In this document: piece by piece, positions 33,482 through 41,187 of the stretch
Layout: each line of letters starts with the position of its first letter
How positions within the stretch are numbered: the first letter of the stretch is position 1
Assembly: GCF_039522585.1 (NCBI RefSeq)
Contig: NZ_BAAADR010000010.1
DNA: 64,000 nucleotides
Source: Bisbaumannia salifodinae
Lineage (GTDB): Bacteria; Pseudomonadota; Gammaproteobacteria; Pseudomonadales; Halomonadaceae
Direction: 5' to 3' (one strand)
Notes under the pieces: generated by a model
What the model was told of the DNA's origin: nothing
What the model saw: only the letters and a program-made list of their open reading frames with translations
The model's database searches: none
Position numbers and translations under genes: made by a program

Positions 33482-34423
33482 ATGAGTTATCCGATTATCT
33501 TCGATACCGACCCGGGCGTGGACGACGCCCAGGCCATCGCCATCGCCCTGCGTCACCCGGAGATCGAGCTGCTGGGCCTGACCACCACCTACGGCAACGT
33601 CGATATCGATGTCGCCACCCGCAATGCTCTGCTGCTCAGCGAGCTGGCCGGGCGCCGCATCCCGGTGGCCCAGGGCGCCGCCGGCCCCCTGGTCAAACCC
33701 CGGCACCCGGCCCCGGCGCATATCCATGGCGCCAACGGCCTGGGCAATATCGCGCTGCCGGAGGTTCAGGGTCAGGCGGAGCCGATCAGTGCGGCCCAGT
33801 TTATCGTCGAGACGGTACGTGCCCGGCCCAATGAAGTGACCCTGGTGGCGGTGGGCCCCCTAGGTAACCTGGCCGCCGCCCTGCAGCTCGATCCGGGCAT
33901 CGTCGAGGCGGTCAAGCGGGTGGTGATCATGGGCGGCTCCATCAAGGAAGGGGGCAACGTCTCGCCGGTGGCGGAGGCCAATATCTTCAATGATCCCCAT
34001 GCCGCCTCGCGGGTGCTCACCGCCGGCTGGCCGCTGACCCTGGTGGGCCTGGACGCCACCCATCGCTGCGTGCTGAGCCCCGCCGACATGGACGCCATCG
34101 CCGCCGGCCAGGGCGAGCTCGGCGCCGTGCTCAAGGGCAGTTACGCCTTCTACCGGGAATTCTACCAGCAGGCCCTGGGCATCGATGGCTGCTGCCCCCA
34201 CGACAGCTGTGCCCTGGCCTGGCTGCTGCGCCCGGAGCTCTTCACCACCGCCCGGGGCCACCTGAGCGTGGTCACCGAGGGGGATGCCGCCGGCCAGACG
34301 CTCTTCGCCCCGGAGGGCCGCGCCTTTATCGACGAGCGCTGGTCCCGGACGCCCCTGGTGGAGGCCTGCCTGGGCGCCGATGGCCCCGCCGTGGTGCAGT
34401 GGATCGTCGATACCCTGAAGTAG
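33482..34423 (+). CDS. Inosine-uridine preferring nucleoside hydrolase family protein
   Basis: Ribonucleoside hydrolase of 313 residues; the calcium-binding N-terminal motif DTDPGVDDAQAI is intact and the LDATHR and DSCALAWLL regions follow the family. It cleaves N-glycosidic bonds of nucleosides to base and ribose. The pairing with ribokinase upstream supports nucleoside salvage. Purine or pyrimidine preference (RihA/B/C) cannot be assigned from the sequence alone. GGAG lies eight bases before ATG 33482. Confidence 0.9.
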   Translation: MSYPIIFDTDPGVDDAQAIAIALRHPEIELLGLTTTYGNVDIDVATRNALLLSELAGRRIPVAQGAAGPLVKPRHPAPAHIHGANGLGNIALPEVQGQAEPISAAQFIVETVRARPNEVTLVAVGPLGNLAAALQLDPGIVEAVKRVVIMGGSIKEGGNVSPVAEANIFNDPHAASRVLTAGWPLTLVGLDATHRCVLSPADMDAIAAGQGELGAVLKGSYAFYREFYQQALGIDGCCPHDSCALAWLLRPELFTTARGHLSVVTEGDAAGQTLFAPEGRAFIDERWSRTPLVEACLGADGPAVVQWIVDTLK

Positions 34424-34437
34424 CTCAAGGAAGGCAC

Positions 34438-34710
34438 CTAGAGGGTGATAAAGGCATCCGGGTCGCGGGGCGCCGCCTCTTCCAGGCTGACCTGGCTGAC
34501 CCGGGCCTCGGGGGGGCCCTGCCAGAGCCACTGGGTCACGGCCCGGACCGCCTCCTCCTCGCCGCACAGCAACACCTCGACGCGACCATCCGGCAGGTTC
34601 TTGGCATAGCCGGTCAGCCCATGCTGCAGGGCCTGCTCCTGGGTCGCCCGGCGGTACCAGACCCCCTGTACCCGACCGCTGACCCAGGCCTTGATGCACT
34701 GCTTGCTCAT
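34438..34710 (-). CDS. acyP: Acylphosphatase
   Basis: Small enzyme of 90 residues that hydrolyses acyl phosphates such as acetyl phosphate or carbamoyl phosphate. Catalytic Arg is in VSGRVQGVWYRRATQEQA and Asn in GYAKNLPDGRVEV. AGGAG precedes the ATG at 34710. It lies convergent to the nucleoside hydrolase gene with only 14 bases between stops, and stands alone. Confidence 0.94.
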   Translation of the reverse strand: MSKQCIKAWVSGRVQGVWYRRATQEQALQHGLTGYAKNLPDGRVEVLLCGEEEAVRAVTQWLWQGPPEARVSQVSLEEAAPRDPDAFITL

Positions 34711-34926
34711 GCTGGCTCCTCCCTTCGGCGACTCCGCCCGCGGCGGCCCGTTGCCCTCCTGTTCTAGCACCCGGCTTGTCATCCGCCAAGGGCTGGTCAT
34801 TGTTACCCCCTAGGCAGCGGCATCGCCGTTGGCTAATCTGAGGCACAGGGCCATAAGCCCGATAAGGCGACGCCACTACCCCTGGCGCTCGCATAACAAT
34901 GAGTCACCCCACGAAGGGACCCTGCC

Positions 34927-35979
34927 ATGTTCGATCATCCCGATTTCGACCACCATGAACAGGTGGTCTACGGCTGTGACGAGGCCAGCGGCCTCAAGGC
35001 GATCATCGCCATCCACAATACCCACCTGGGCCCCGCCCTGGGTGGCCTGCGCATCTTCCCCTACGCCAGTGACGGCGAGGCCCTCAGCGATGTGCTGCGA
35101 CTGTCCCGCGGCATGACCTACAAGTCGGCCCTGGCCGGCCTGCCCCTGGGGGGCGGCAAGGCGGTGATCATTGCCGACCCCAGGCGCGACAAGACCCCGG
35201 AGCTGCTGCGCGCCATGGGTCGATTGGTGGAACGCCTGGGCGGACGCTATATCACCGCCGAGGACTCCGGCAGCAGTGAGACGGACATGCAGTGGATCGC
35301 CGAGGAGACCGCTTATGTCACCGGCCTGCGCCGCAGCGCGGGCGAGTCCGGCGACCCCTCGCCCTTTACCGCCCTGGGGGTCTTTCACGGGCTGCGCGCC
35401 GCGGTGCGGCACGGCCTGGGACGCGATGATCTCGAGGGGGTACGCGTCGCCGTCCAGGGCGTCGGCAGCGTGGGGGCCCACCTGGCCCGCTCGCTCGAGA
35501 AAGCCGGCGCCAAGCTGGTGATCAGCGATATCGATGCCAGCGCCGTGGCGCGGCTCGCCGAGGAGCTCGGCGCGGCTACCCTCCCCCCCGGCGAGATCCT
35601 CGATGCCGAGGTGGATGTCTTCGCCCCCTGCGCCCTGGGTGGCGCCATCGATGAGGCCGCCTGCCGGCGACTCAAGGCCAGGGTGGTGGCGGGGGCGGCC
35701 AATAACCAGTTGGCGACGCCCGCCGCCGGCGAGGCCCTGCACCGTCGCGGCATCCTCTATGCGCCGGACTACGTGGCCAACGCCGGTGGCGTGATCGAGG
35801 TCGCCTGGCAGCGTCGCAGCGACTACGATCGCCAGGCGGTACTGGCCCAGGTGGAACGCATCGGCGCCACCCTGGAGACGATCTTTGCCCGCGCCAAGCG
35901 AGAGGGCAAGCGCCCCGAGCAGGTCGCCGACCGCCTGGCCGAGGAGCGCTTTCGCCCGGATCACCCGCGAGCCGCCTAG
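34927..35979 (+). CDS. ldh: Glu/Leu/Phe/Val dehydrogenase, leucine dehydrogenase-like
   Basis: NAD-dependent branched-chain amino-acid dehydrogenase, 350 residues. The catalytic lysines are in MTYKSALAGLPLGGGKAVI and the aspartate in ITAEDSGSS; the Rossmann loop is VAVQGVGSVGAHLA. The compact length fits leucine dehydrogenase rather than the larger glutamate dehydrogenases. It would catalyse reversible deamination of Leu, Val and Ile. GAAGGGA precedes the ATG. It forms a single-gene unit with a clear terminator. Confidence 0.87.
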   Translation: MFDHPDFDHHEQVVYGCDEASGLKAIIAIHNTHLGPALGGLRIFPYASDGEALSDVLRLSRGMTYKSALAGLPLGGGKAVIIADPRRDKTPELLRAMGRLVERLGGRYITAEDSGSSETDMQWIAEETAYVTGLRRSAGESGDPSPFTALGVFHGLRAAVRHGLGRDDLEGVRVAVQGVGSVGAHLARSLEKAGAKLVISDIDASAVARLAEELGAATLPPGEILDAEVDVFAPCALGGAIDEAACRRLKARVVAGAANNQLATPAAGEALHRRGILYAPDYVANAGGVIEVAWQRRSDYDRQAVLAQVERIGATLETIFARAKREGKRPEQVADRLAEERFRPDHPRAA

Positions 35980-36003
35980 CTCATAGAACAGCTCCAACGA
36001 CAG

Positions 36004-36030
36004 AGGCCGCGCCCTTAGGGCGCGGCCTTG
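36004..36030 (+). terminator. Hairpin terminator after the leucine dehydrogenase-like gene
   Basis: 11-bp stem (AGGCCGCGCCC with GGGCGCGGCCT) and a TTA loop. It also lies downstream of the yihY tail copies on the other strand. Confidence 0.7.
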
Positions 36031-36049
36031 GCGTCTCTAACCGCTGGGG

Positions 36050-36155
36050 CTATTCCAGCAGCTCGTGTTTGACCATCAGGGCGGTTATTGACACCGGCAC
36101 CATCACTCCAGCAGTTCGTACTTGACCACCAGGGCGGTTATTGACACCGGCACCA
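36050..36155 (-). repeat. Two tandem 53-bp copies of the yihY 3' end
   Basis: Downstream of the yihY stop (36156-36158) the 3' end recurs twice at exactly 53-bp spacing, with stops at 36103-36105 (TGA) and 36050-36052 (TAG). In the gene frame the ends read VPRNTAVVVKHEFLE (gene), VPVSITALVVKYELLE and VPVSITALMVKHELLE. The differences between the two downstream copies are few, mostly synonymous (GAG/GAA, AAG/AAA) or conservative (Val/Met, Tyr/His). Confidence 0.9.
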
Positions 36156-37058
36156 TCACTCCAGAAACTCGTGCTTGACCACCACGGCGGTATTACGCGG
36201 CACGATGGTCTTGTTGCGGGCCAATAGATGGCACTTGGTAAAGGCCGCGCCATAGAGAAGAATCAGTGATGAGTAATAAACCCACAGCAGAATGATCACC
36301 ACGGAGCCGGCGGCGCCATAGGTGGAGGCGGTGGCGGTATAGGCCAGATAGCTGGCGATGCCGTAGCGACCCAGGGCGAAGAGCACCGCCGTAACCAGGG
36401 CGCCGACCAGCACGTCCCGCCAGCCCAGCACCACGTCCGGCAGCACCTTGAAGATGGTCGCAAAGAGCGCCGCGATCATCGCCAGGGAGAGCAGGAATTC
36501 GGCACTGCCGGCCAGCATCCCCACCGCCGGCACCAGGTTCTCGGCATGCCCGAGCAGGCTCTTCACCATGACACCGAAGGCCAACGAGACCAGCAGGATA
36601 AAGCCGATGGCCAGCACGATGGTCAGCGACAGCACCCGATTCTTGATAAACACCAGCAGGCTGTTGCTGCTGGGCTTGGCGGTCACCCCCCAGAGAGTAT
36701 TCAACGAGAACTGCATCTGGGCGAAGACGGTGGTAGCACCCACCAGCAGGGCACCGACGCCCAGCAGGGTCGGCAACAGCCCCGACTCTTCGATCCGCGA
36801 CTGAGCCACCGCCTGCTCGATGGCGGTGGCGGCATCGTGACCCATGGTGCCCTGCAGCTGCGCCACGATCTGTCCCTGGGCGGCTTCCTCGCCCAGCACC
36901 ACGCCGATCACGGTGACCGCGATAATCACCGTGGGAGCCAGCGAGAAGAGGGTATAGAAGGCCAGCGAGCCGGCATAGCTGAAGGCGTTGCGCTCCAGCC
37001 ATAGGCGAATGGCGTCATGCACGACACGCCACCAGAAGATCACCGTTTCCTTGATCAC
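36156..37058 (-). CDS. yihY: YihY/BrkB-family inner-membrane protein
   Basis: 300 residues with six predicted membrane helices and a conserved amphipathic start; members were once called ribonuclease BN, but are membrane proteins of unsettled function. Diagnostic stretches are NAFSYAGSLAFYTLFSLAPT, LWGVTAKP, and the last helices in AGSVVIILLWVYYSSLILLYGA. GTG at 37058 is chosen because AAGGAG lies six bases upstream; longer in-frame starts run into the nadM promoter region. The 3' end is triplicated in tandem (gene copy plus two downstream). Confidence 0.88.
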   Translation of the reverse strand: MIKETVIFWWRVVHDAIRLWLERNAFSYAGSLAFYTLFSLAPTVIIAVTVIGVVLGEEAAQGQIVAQLQGTMGHDAATAIEQAVAQSRIEESGLLPTLLGVGALLVGATTVFAQMQFSLNTLWGVTAKPSSNSLLVFIKNRVLSLTIVLAIGFILLVSLAFGVMVKSLLGHAENLVPAVGMLAGSAEFLLSLAMIAALFATIFKVLPDVVLGWRDVLVGALVTAVLFALGRYGIASYLAYTATASTYGAAGSVVIILLWVYYSSLILLYGAAFTKCHLLARNKTIVPRNTAVVVKHEFLE

Positions 37059-37139
37059 ACCGCACTCCTTTGTCTTGGCCAAGGCGCTCAGCATACCGTA
37101 AGGCCACCTCGGATGCCGAACGCTGGCCTCGCGGCTCGG

Positions 37140-37168
37140 TTGCCGCCTGCCGGAGGGCTCTCCATAAT
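37140..37168 (+). promoter_or_regulatory. Sigma-70-type promoter for nadM
   Basis: TTGCCG (37140-37145), 17-base spacer, CATAAT (37163-37168), 30 bases before the nadM ATG in the divergent yihY-nadM gap. Confidence 0.55.
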
Positions 37169-37197
37169 AGGCGCCACCGATCCTGGCGGAGTGCCCC

Positions 37198-38283
37198 ATG
37201 CCCCCTACCCCCTCCGGGTACGATTTCGATTGCCTGGTCTTTATCGGCCGCTTCCAGCCCCCCCACCTCGGCCATCTGGCGGTGATCCACGAGGCCCTGA
37301 AACGGGCCCGGCAGGTGATCGTGCTGGTGGGCTCGGCCTGGCAGGCCCGTTCTCTGCGCAACCCCTGGCGCTTCGAGGAGCGTCACGACCTGCTGCGTAG
37401 CTGTTTCGATCCCGAGGAGAATGCCCGCCTGGAGATCGCGCCCTTGCTGGACGCCCTCTACAACGACGATGTCTGGGTGCGGGACGTGCAGCGCAAGGTG
37501 CGGGATATCGCCAGCCCGAGCCACGGCAAGCTGCCGCGCATCGGCCTGATCGGCGCCAGTCGCGGCCAGTCCAGCTACTACCTGACCCTCTTCCCCCAGT
37601 GGGAATCGGTGAGCGTGCCCCTGGTGGAAGGGATCGCCGCCACCCAGATCCGTGAGCGGCTGTTCCGCTCGCCCTCCTCCGCCGCCGACTACCTCACCAC
37701 CGGTGCCCATCACGACCTGCCGCCCAGCGTGCACCACGCCCTGGAGGCCTTCGTGGAGCAGTCGGAGGCCTTCCAGCGCCTGCTGGAGGAGCAGCACCTG
37801 CTCAACCAGTACCGCAAGGCCTGGGAACAGGCCCCCTACCCGCCGATCTTCGTGACCGTCAATGCGGTGGTGGTACAGTCGGGGCATGTGCTGCTGGTGC
37901 GTCGCGCCGCGGCGCCGGGCAAGGGGCTGCTGGCCCTGCCCGGCGGCTTTATCAATTCCCATGAACGCTTGCTTGACGCCTGCCTGCGCGAACTGCGTGA
38001 ACGGGTGCGCCTCAAGGTGCCGGAGCCGGTGCTCAAGGGCTCGCTGCGCGGCCAGCGCCTCTTCGACGAGCCCCACCGCAGCTGGCGGGGGCGCACCCTG
38101 GCCGAGGCCTTCTACTTCGCCCTGCGTCCCGAGCAGCAGCTCCCCCAGCTCAAGCCCGCCAAGGGCGGCGAACAGGCCCGCTGGGTGGCCCTGGCCGACC
38201 TCGAGCCGGAGACCCTGTTCGAGGACCACTTCTTTATTATCCAGAATTTCCTGGGGCTGCCCGCCGATTTCGGCACCCCCTGA
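37198..38283 (+). CDS. nadM: Bifunctional NMN adenylyltransferase / Nudix protein (NadM-Nudix)
   Basis: 361 residues with two domains. The N-terminal nucleotidyltransferase (about 1-185) has GRFQPPHLGHL (HxGH) and makes NAD from nicotinamide mononucleotide and ATP. The C-terminal Nudix domain (about 210-350) carries GGFINSHERLLDACLRELRE, and the ADP-ribose-type region GRTLAEAFYF. In the Nudix box the usual REUxEE ending reads RELRERVRL: the second Glu of the EE pair is Arg, so hydrolase activity may be altered. It is a single-gene unit with its own promoter and terminator. Confidence 0.88.
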   Translation: MPPTPSGYDFDCLVFIGRFQPPHLGHLAVIHEALKRARQVIVLVGSAWQARSLRNPWRFEERHDLLRSCFDPEENARLEIAPLLDALYNDDVWVRDVQRKVRDIASPSHGKLPRIGLIGASRGQSSYYLTLFPQWESVSVPLVEGIAATQIRERLFRSPSSAADYLTTGAHHDLPPSVHHALEAFVEQSEAFQRLLEEQHLLNQYRKAWEQAPYPPIFVTVNAVVVQSGHVLLVRRAAAPGKGLLALPGGFINSHERLLDACLRELRERVRLKVPEPVLKGSLRGQRLFDEPHRSWRGRTLAEAFYFALRPEQQLPQLKPAKGGEQARWVALADLEPETLFEDHFFIIQNFLGLPADFGTP

Positions 38284-38288
38284 ACGCC

Positions 38289-38314
38289 TCGGGGGCGCCC
38301 CAAGGCGCCCCCGA
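38289..38314. terminator. Bidirectional terminator after nadM
   Basis: Perfect 11-bp stem (TCGGGGGCGCC with GGCGCCCCCGA) and a CCAA loop, between nadM and the hypT-like tail copy. Confidence 0.75.
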
Positions 38315-38336
38315 TGGTTTATCTCCCGGCCTCACC

Positions 38337-38414
38337 CCCTGCAGGAAGTCCCGCGGCAGCTTCATCATCTGCCGCCACAGTTTCTCGACGCCGGGTTTAT
38401 GCACCGGGGAGCAG
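38337..38414 (-). repeat. Second copy of the 3' end of the hypT-like gene
   Basis: This 78-bp stretch matches the gene's own end (38458-38535) at about 73 of 77 positions, offset 121 bp. In frame it reads CSPVHKPGVEKLW through KLPRDFLQG. The differences include synonymous ones (CAC/CAT, AAG/AAA). After the final Gly codon an extra G shifts the stop out of frame (CAG GGG G TGA). A CCCGGCCTC block flanks both copies. Confidence 0.92.
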
Positions 38415-38453
38415 TGGCCGACGAGAGCGCGTATTTCACGCCCGGCCTCTCTC

Positions 38454-39371
38454 CTAGCCCTGCAGGAAGTCCCGCGGCAGCTTCATCATCTGCCGCCACA
38501 GTTTCTCGACGCCGGGCTTGTGCACCAGGGAACAGCGATAGAGACGGATCTCCAGCGGCACATCCCAGGCCATATCACCGGCACGCACCAGGCGCCCGCC
38601 GGCCAGCTCCTCGCGGATACAGAAGTCGGGGATCCAGGCCATTCCCACCCCCTGCATCACCATGCCCTTGAGGCCCTCCGCCATGGCGGTCTCGTAGACG
38701 GTGCGCAGGCGCAGGCGCAGCGGGTCATTCTTGAGCAGCATGCGCACGCTGCGCCCCAGGAAGGCACCCTGGGTATAGGAGAGATAGGGAATCGAGCCTT
38801 CGCCCTCCAGGGAAAAGCGGGGAGCGCCCTCGCCGTCGGGCAGGCAGACCGGAATCATCTTCACCTGGCCGATGGAGAAGGAGGGGAAGACCTTGGCGTC
38901 GAGCTGCATGGTGGCATAGGGGTCATAGTAGCCCAGCATCAGGTCACAGTTGCCCTCCCGCAGCACATGAATTGCCTCCCCCATGTTCATGGCCACCAGC
39001 CGGGTGGGCAACTCGCCGGTGCCCTGCTGCAGGCGCGAGATCCACTGAGGATAGAAGGTCAGGGCCAGGGAGTGGGCGGCGACGATATCCAGGGCCTCGT
39101 TGGCCATGGAGACGCCGCGCAGATGCCCCAGGCACTCGTTGAGCTGCTCCACCAGGTGACGCGCCGTGACCAGGAACAGCTGCCCCTCGGGAGTCAGCCC
39201 CACCGGGGTGGTGGAGCGATCCACCAGGGTCACCCCCACGGCCTGTTCCAGGGAACGAATGCGCCGGCTGAAGGCGGGCTGGGTCACATGGCGCTGGCGC
39301 GCCGAGGCCGAGAAACTGCGGGTATTGGCCAGGGCGACGAAGTCTTCCAGCCATTTGGTTTCGAGGTTCAC
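38454..39371 (-). CDS. LysR-family regulator, HypT (YjiE)-like
   Basis: LysR-type regulator of 305 residues. The start NLETKWLEDFVALANTRSFS and HVTQPAFSRRIRSLEQAVGV align with E. coli HypT, the hypochlorite-responsive regulator; whether the sensing methionines are conserved was not checked. The GTG at 39371 is preferred, five bases after GGGAG. It is a paralogue of the gene at 1672-2589. About 78 bp of its 3' end is repeated downstream. It could regulate cls or the genes nearby, but nothing shows this. Confidence 0.85.
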   Translation of the reverse strand: MNLETKWLEDFVALANTRSFSASARQRHVTQPAFSRRIRSLEQAVGVTLVDRSTTPVGLTPEGQLFLVTARHLVEQLNECLGHLRGVSMANEALDIVAAHSLALTFYPQWISRLQQGTGELPTRLVAMNMGEAIHVLREGNCDLMLGYYDPYATMQLDAKVFPSFSIGQVKMIPVCLPDGEGAPRFSLEGEGSIPYLSYTQGAFLGRSVRMLLKNDPLRLRLRTVYETAMAEGLKGMVMQGVGMAWIPDFCIREELAGGRLVRAGDMAWDVPLEIRLYRCSLVHKPGVEKLWRQMMKLPRDFLQG

Positions 39372-39463
39372 CACGACTCCCGATGGACGACAGGGCAACA
39401 GGCGGCGGGACGCCGCACCGAAGCGGGTAATTTAGCGGTAAGTCGATAATAGGCCAAGGGGCG

Positions 39464-39642
39464 GCGTCGGCTTTTCGCAAGCCGTCCGTCCGCCGACACA
39501 AGCCTCACTGTATCGTTGATATCGGGTAGCCGGCATCGGCTTTCCGAAAGCGCCCCCTCCGCCGACACAAGCCTTACTGTATCGTTGATATCGGGTAGCC
39601 GGCATCGGCTTTCCGAAAGCGCCCCCTCCGCCGACACAAGCC
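39464..39642 (-). repeat. Tandem 69-bp copies of the cls 3' end
   Basis: Downstream of the cls stop (39643-39645) a unit of 69 bp occurs twice (stops at 39574-39576 and 39505-39507), followed by a third copy of its 41-bp spacer (39464-39504). The gene ends AAYLMSPMQ-stop; both copies read AGYPISTIQ-stop. The spacer (GGCTTGTGTCGGCGG...) contains a small CTTTC/GAAAG hairpin and is shared with the bases just after the gene's own stop. The two copies are almost identical. Confidence 0.9.
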
Positions 39643-41061
39643 TTACTGCATGGGCGACATCAGATAGGCGGCGCGGGAGATCAGCTTGCGCCACAGGGCA
39701 CGCCCCTCGATCTCCTCGTAGCCGATGCGCCGGCAGGCGGCGAAGTCCTGCTCCAGCATCAGGCGAACCTCGGCGGCGAAGCGGCGATCCGGCACGAAGG
39801 CGGTGATCTCGAAGTTGAGCCGGAAGGAGCGGTTATCGAGGTTGATGGTCCCCACGCTGGCGCTATGATCGTCGATCAGCATCACCTTCTGGTGCAGGAA
39901 GCCCGGCTGGTAGCGGTAGACCTTGACCCCCGCCTTGAGCATATCCGGCAGGAAGGAGAAGGCCGAGAGGAAGACCAGCAGATGGTCGGGGCGTTCGGGG
40001 ATCATGATGCGCACGTCCACCCCACGCATGGCGGCCAGGCGCAGGGCATCCTGGACCCCCTGGTCCGGGACGAAATAGGGGCTGGTCACCCAGAGCCGTT
40101 CCTCGGCGCTATGAATGGCCTGCTGCACCAGCAGGCTGGCGGTGTCCTGGCGATCGGCGGGCCCCGAAGGGACGATCACCACGTTCTGGCACTCCTCGCA
40201 GGTGCTGCGCGGCTCCCACGCCAGGCTCAACACCTCGTCGGTGGCCCAGTGCCAATCCTCCCAGAAAGCCTCCTGCAGGCCCAGCACGCTCGGCCCCTCC
40301 AGCTTCAGGTGGGTATCCCGCCAGGCACCGTGCCTGGTGCCCTGCCCCAGGTACTCCACGCCCACGTTGAAGCCGCCCAGCCAGCCCTGATGACCGTCCA
40401 CCACCAGCACCTTGCGGTGATTGCGGAAATTGAGCTGGAAACGGTGCCGCCAGCCGCGGGAGGAGTTGAAGGCGCTGACATGCACCCCGGCCTCCGTCAG
40501 ATCCCTGAGGTAACCGTCGCCGAGCTTGTGGCTGCCGATCTCGTCGTAGAGGAAGTAGACCCGCACGCCCCGCTCCGCGGCTCGCTCCAGGCGGCGCTTC
40601 AGCTCATGGCCCAGGGCATCGTCGCGGACGATAAAGAACTGCACCAGCAGATACTCCTCCGCCGCCTCGATACCGGCGAAGAGGCTTTCGAAGGTGGCCT
40701 CGCCATCGATCAGCAGTTGGGCGCGGTTGCCGCTGGTCAGCGGCATCATGGCCAGTTGCTCCACGGCGCGGATATCGCCATGACCGGGATCGGCCCGATA
40801 GGGCTCCAGGCGCTCCCGGTAGCCGATCAGCACCCGGCGCAGCACGGTGTCGCGCTCGCCCCGGGCGGAGACATAGCCGTAGAAGCGTGGACGACCGAAG
40901 ACCCAGTAGGCGGGCAAGGCCACATAGGGAAAGGTGACCAGGGAGATGATCCAGGCCACGGCGCCCTGGGAAGTGCGACTGGACATCAGGGCAAGCAGCG
41001 CCGACAGGATACCCAGCACATGTATCAGGAAGATACCCAGGCCCAGTAACCAGGCGGTCAT
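39643..41061 (-). CDS. cls: Cardiolipin synthase
   Basis: Phospholipase D-family enzyme that joins two phosphatidylglycerols into cardiolipin at the inner membrane; 472 residues. Two N-terminal membrane helices (about 1-55) are followed by two HKD motifs, NHRKVLVVDG and LHQKVMLIDDHSASVGTINLDNRSF. GAAGGAG precedes the ATG. Its length and order match ClsA-type enzymes. The 3' end has two diverged tandem copies downstream. Cardiolipin is relevant to salt adaptation in halophilic bacteria. Confidence 0.93.
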   Translation of the reverse strand: MTAWLLGLGIFLIHVLGILSALLALMSSRTSQGAVAWIISLVTFPYVALPAYWVFGRPRFYGYVSARGERDTVLRRVLIGYRERLEPYRADPGHGDIRAVEQLAMMPLTSGNRAQLLIDGEATFESLFAGIEAAEEYLLVQFFIVRDDALGHELKRRLERAAERGVRVYFLYDEIGSHKLGDGYLRDLTEAGVHVSAFNSSRGWRHRFQLNFRNHRKVLVVDGHQGWLGGFNVGVEYLGQGTRHGAWRDTHLKLEGPSVLGLQEAFWEDWHWATDEVLSLAWEPRSTCEECQNVVIVPSGPADRQDTASLLVQQAIHSAEERLWVTSPYFVPDQGVQDALRLAAMRGVDVRIMIPERPDHLLVFLSAFSFLPDMLKAGVKVYRYQPGFLHQKVMLIDDHSASVGTINLDNRSFRLNFEITAFVPDRRFAAEVRLMLEQDFAACRRIGYEEIEGRALWRKLISRAAYLMSPMQ

Positions 41062-41187
41062 GAATGACTCCTTCTACGAGACGACGGCGGCCCCGCGGCC
41101 CCGGCCGCTTCGCTTGCGCAAAGGCGGTCGAGGCCGGCGGGGCCAACCCAAGATATCAGAATAAGCGGCGTCTTATCGCCTCCGGGC

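Noticed and set aside
36050..36205. CRISPR-like regular spacing of the yihY and cls repeats
   Set aside because: Only two or three units, contiguous with no unique spacers, and homologous to the adjacent gene end; no cas genes.
39368..39694. 108-codon minus-strand frame containing repeated RLPDINDTVRLVSAEGA blocks
   Set aside because: It only reads the cls tail repeats in another frame and runs from inside cls into the hypT-like 5' end; no ribosome site of its own.
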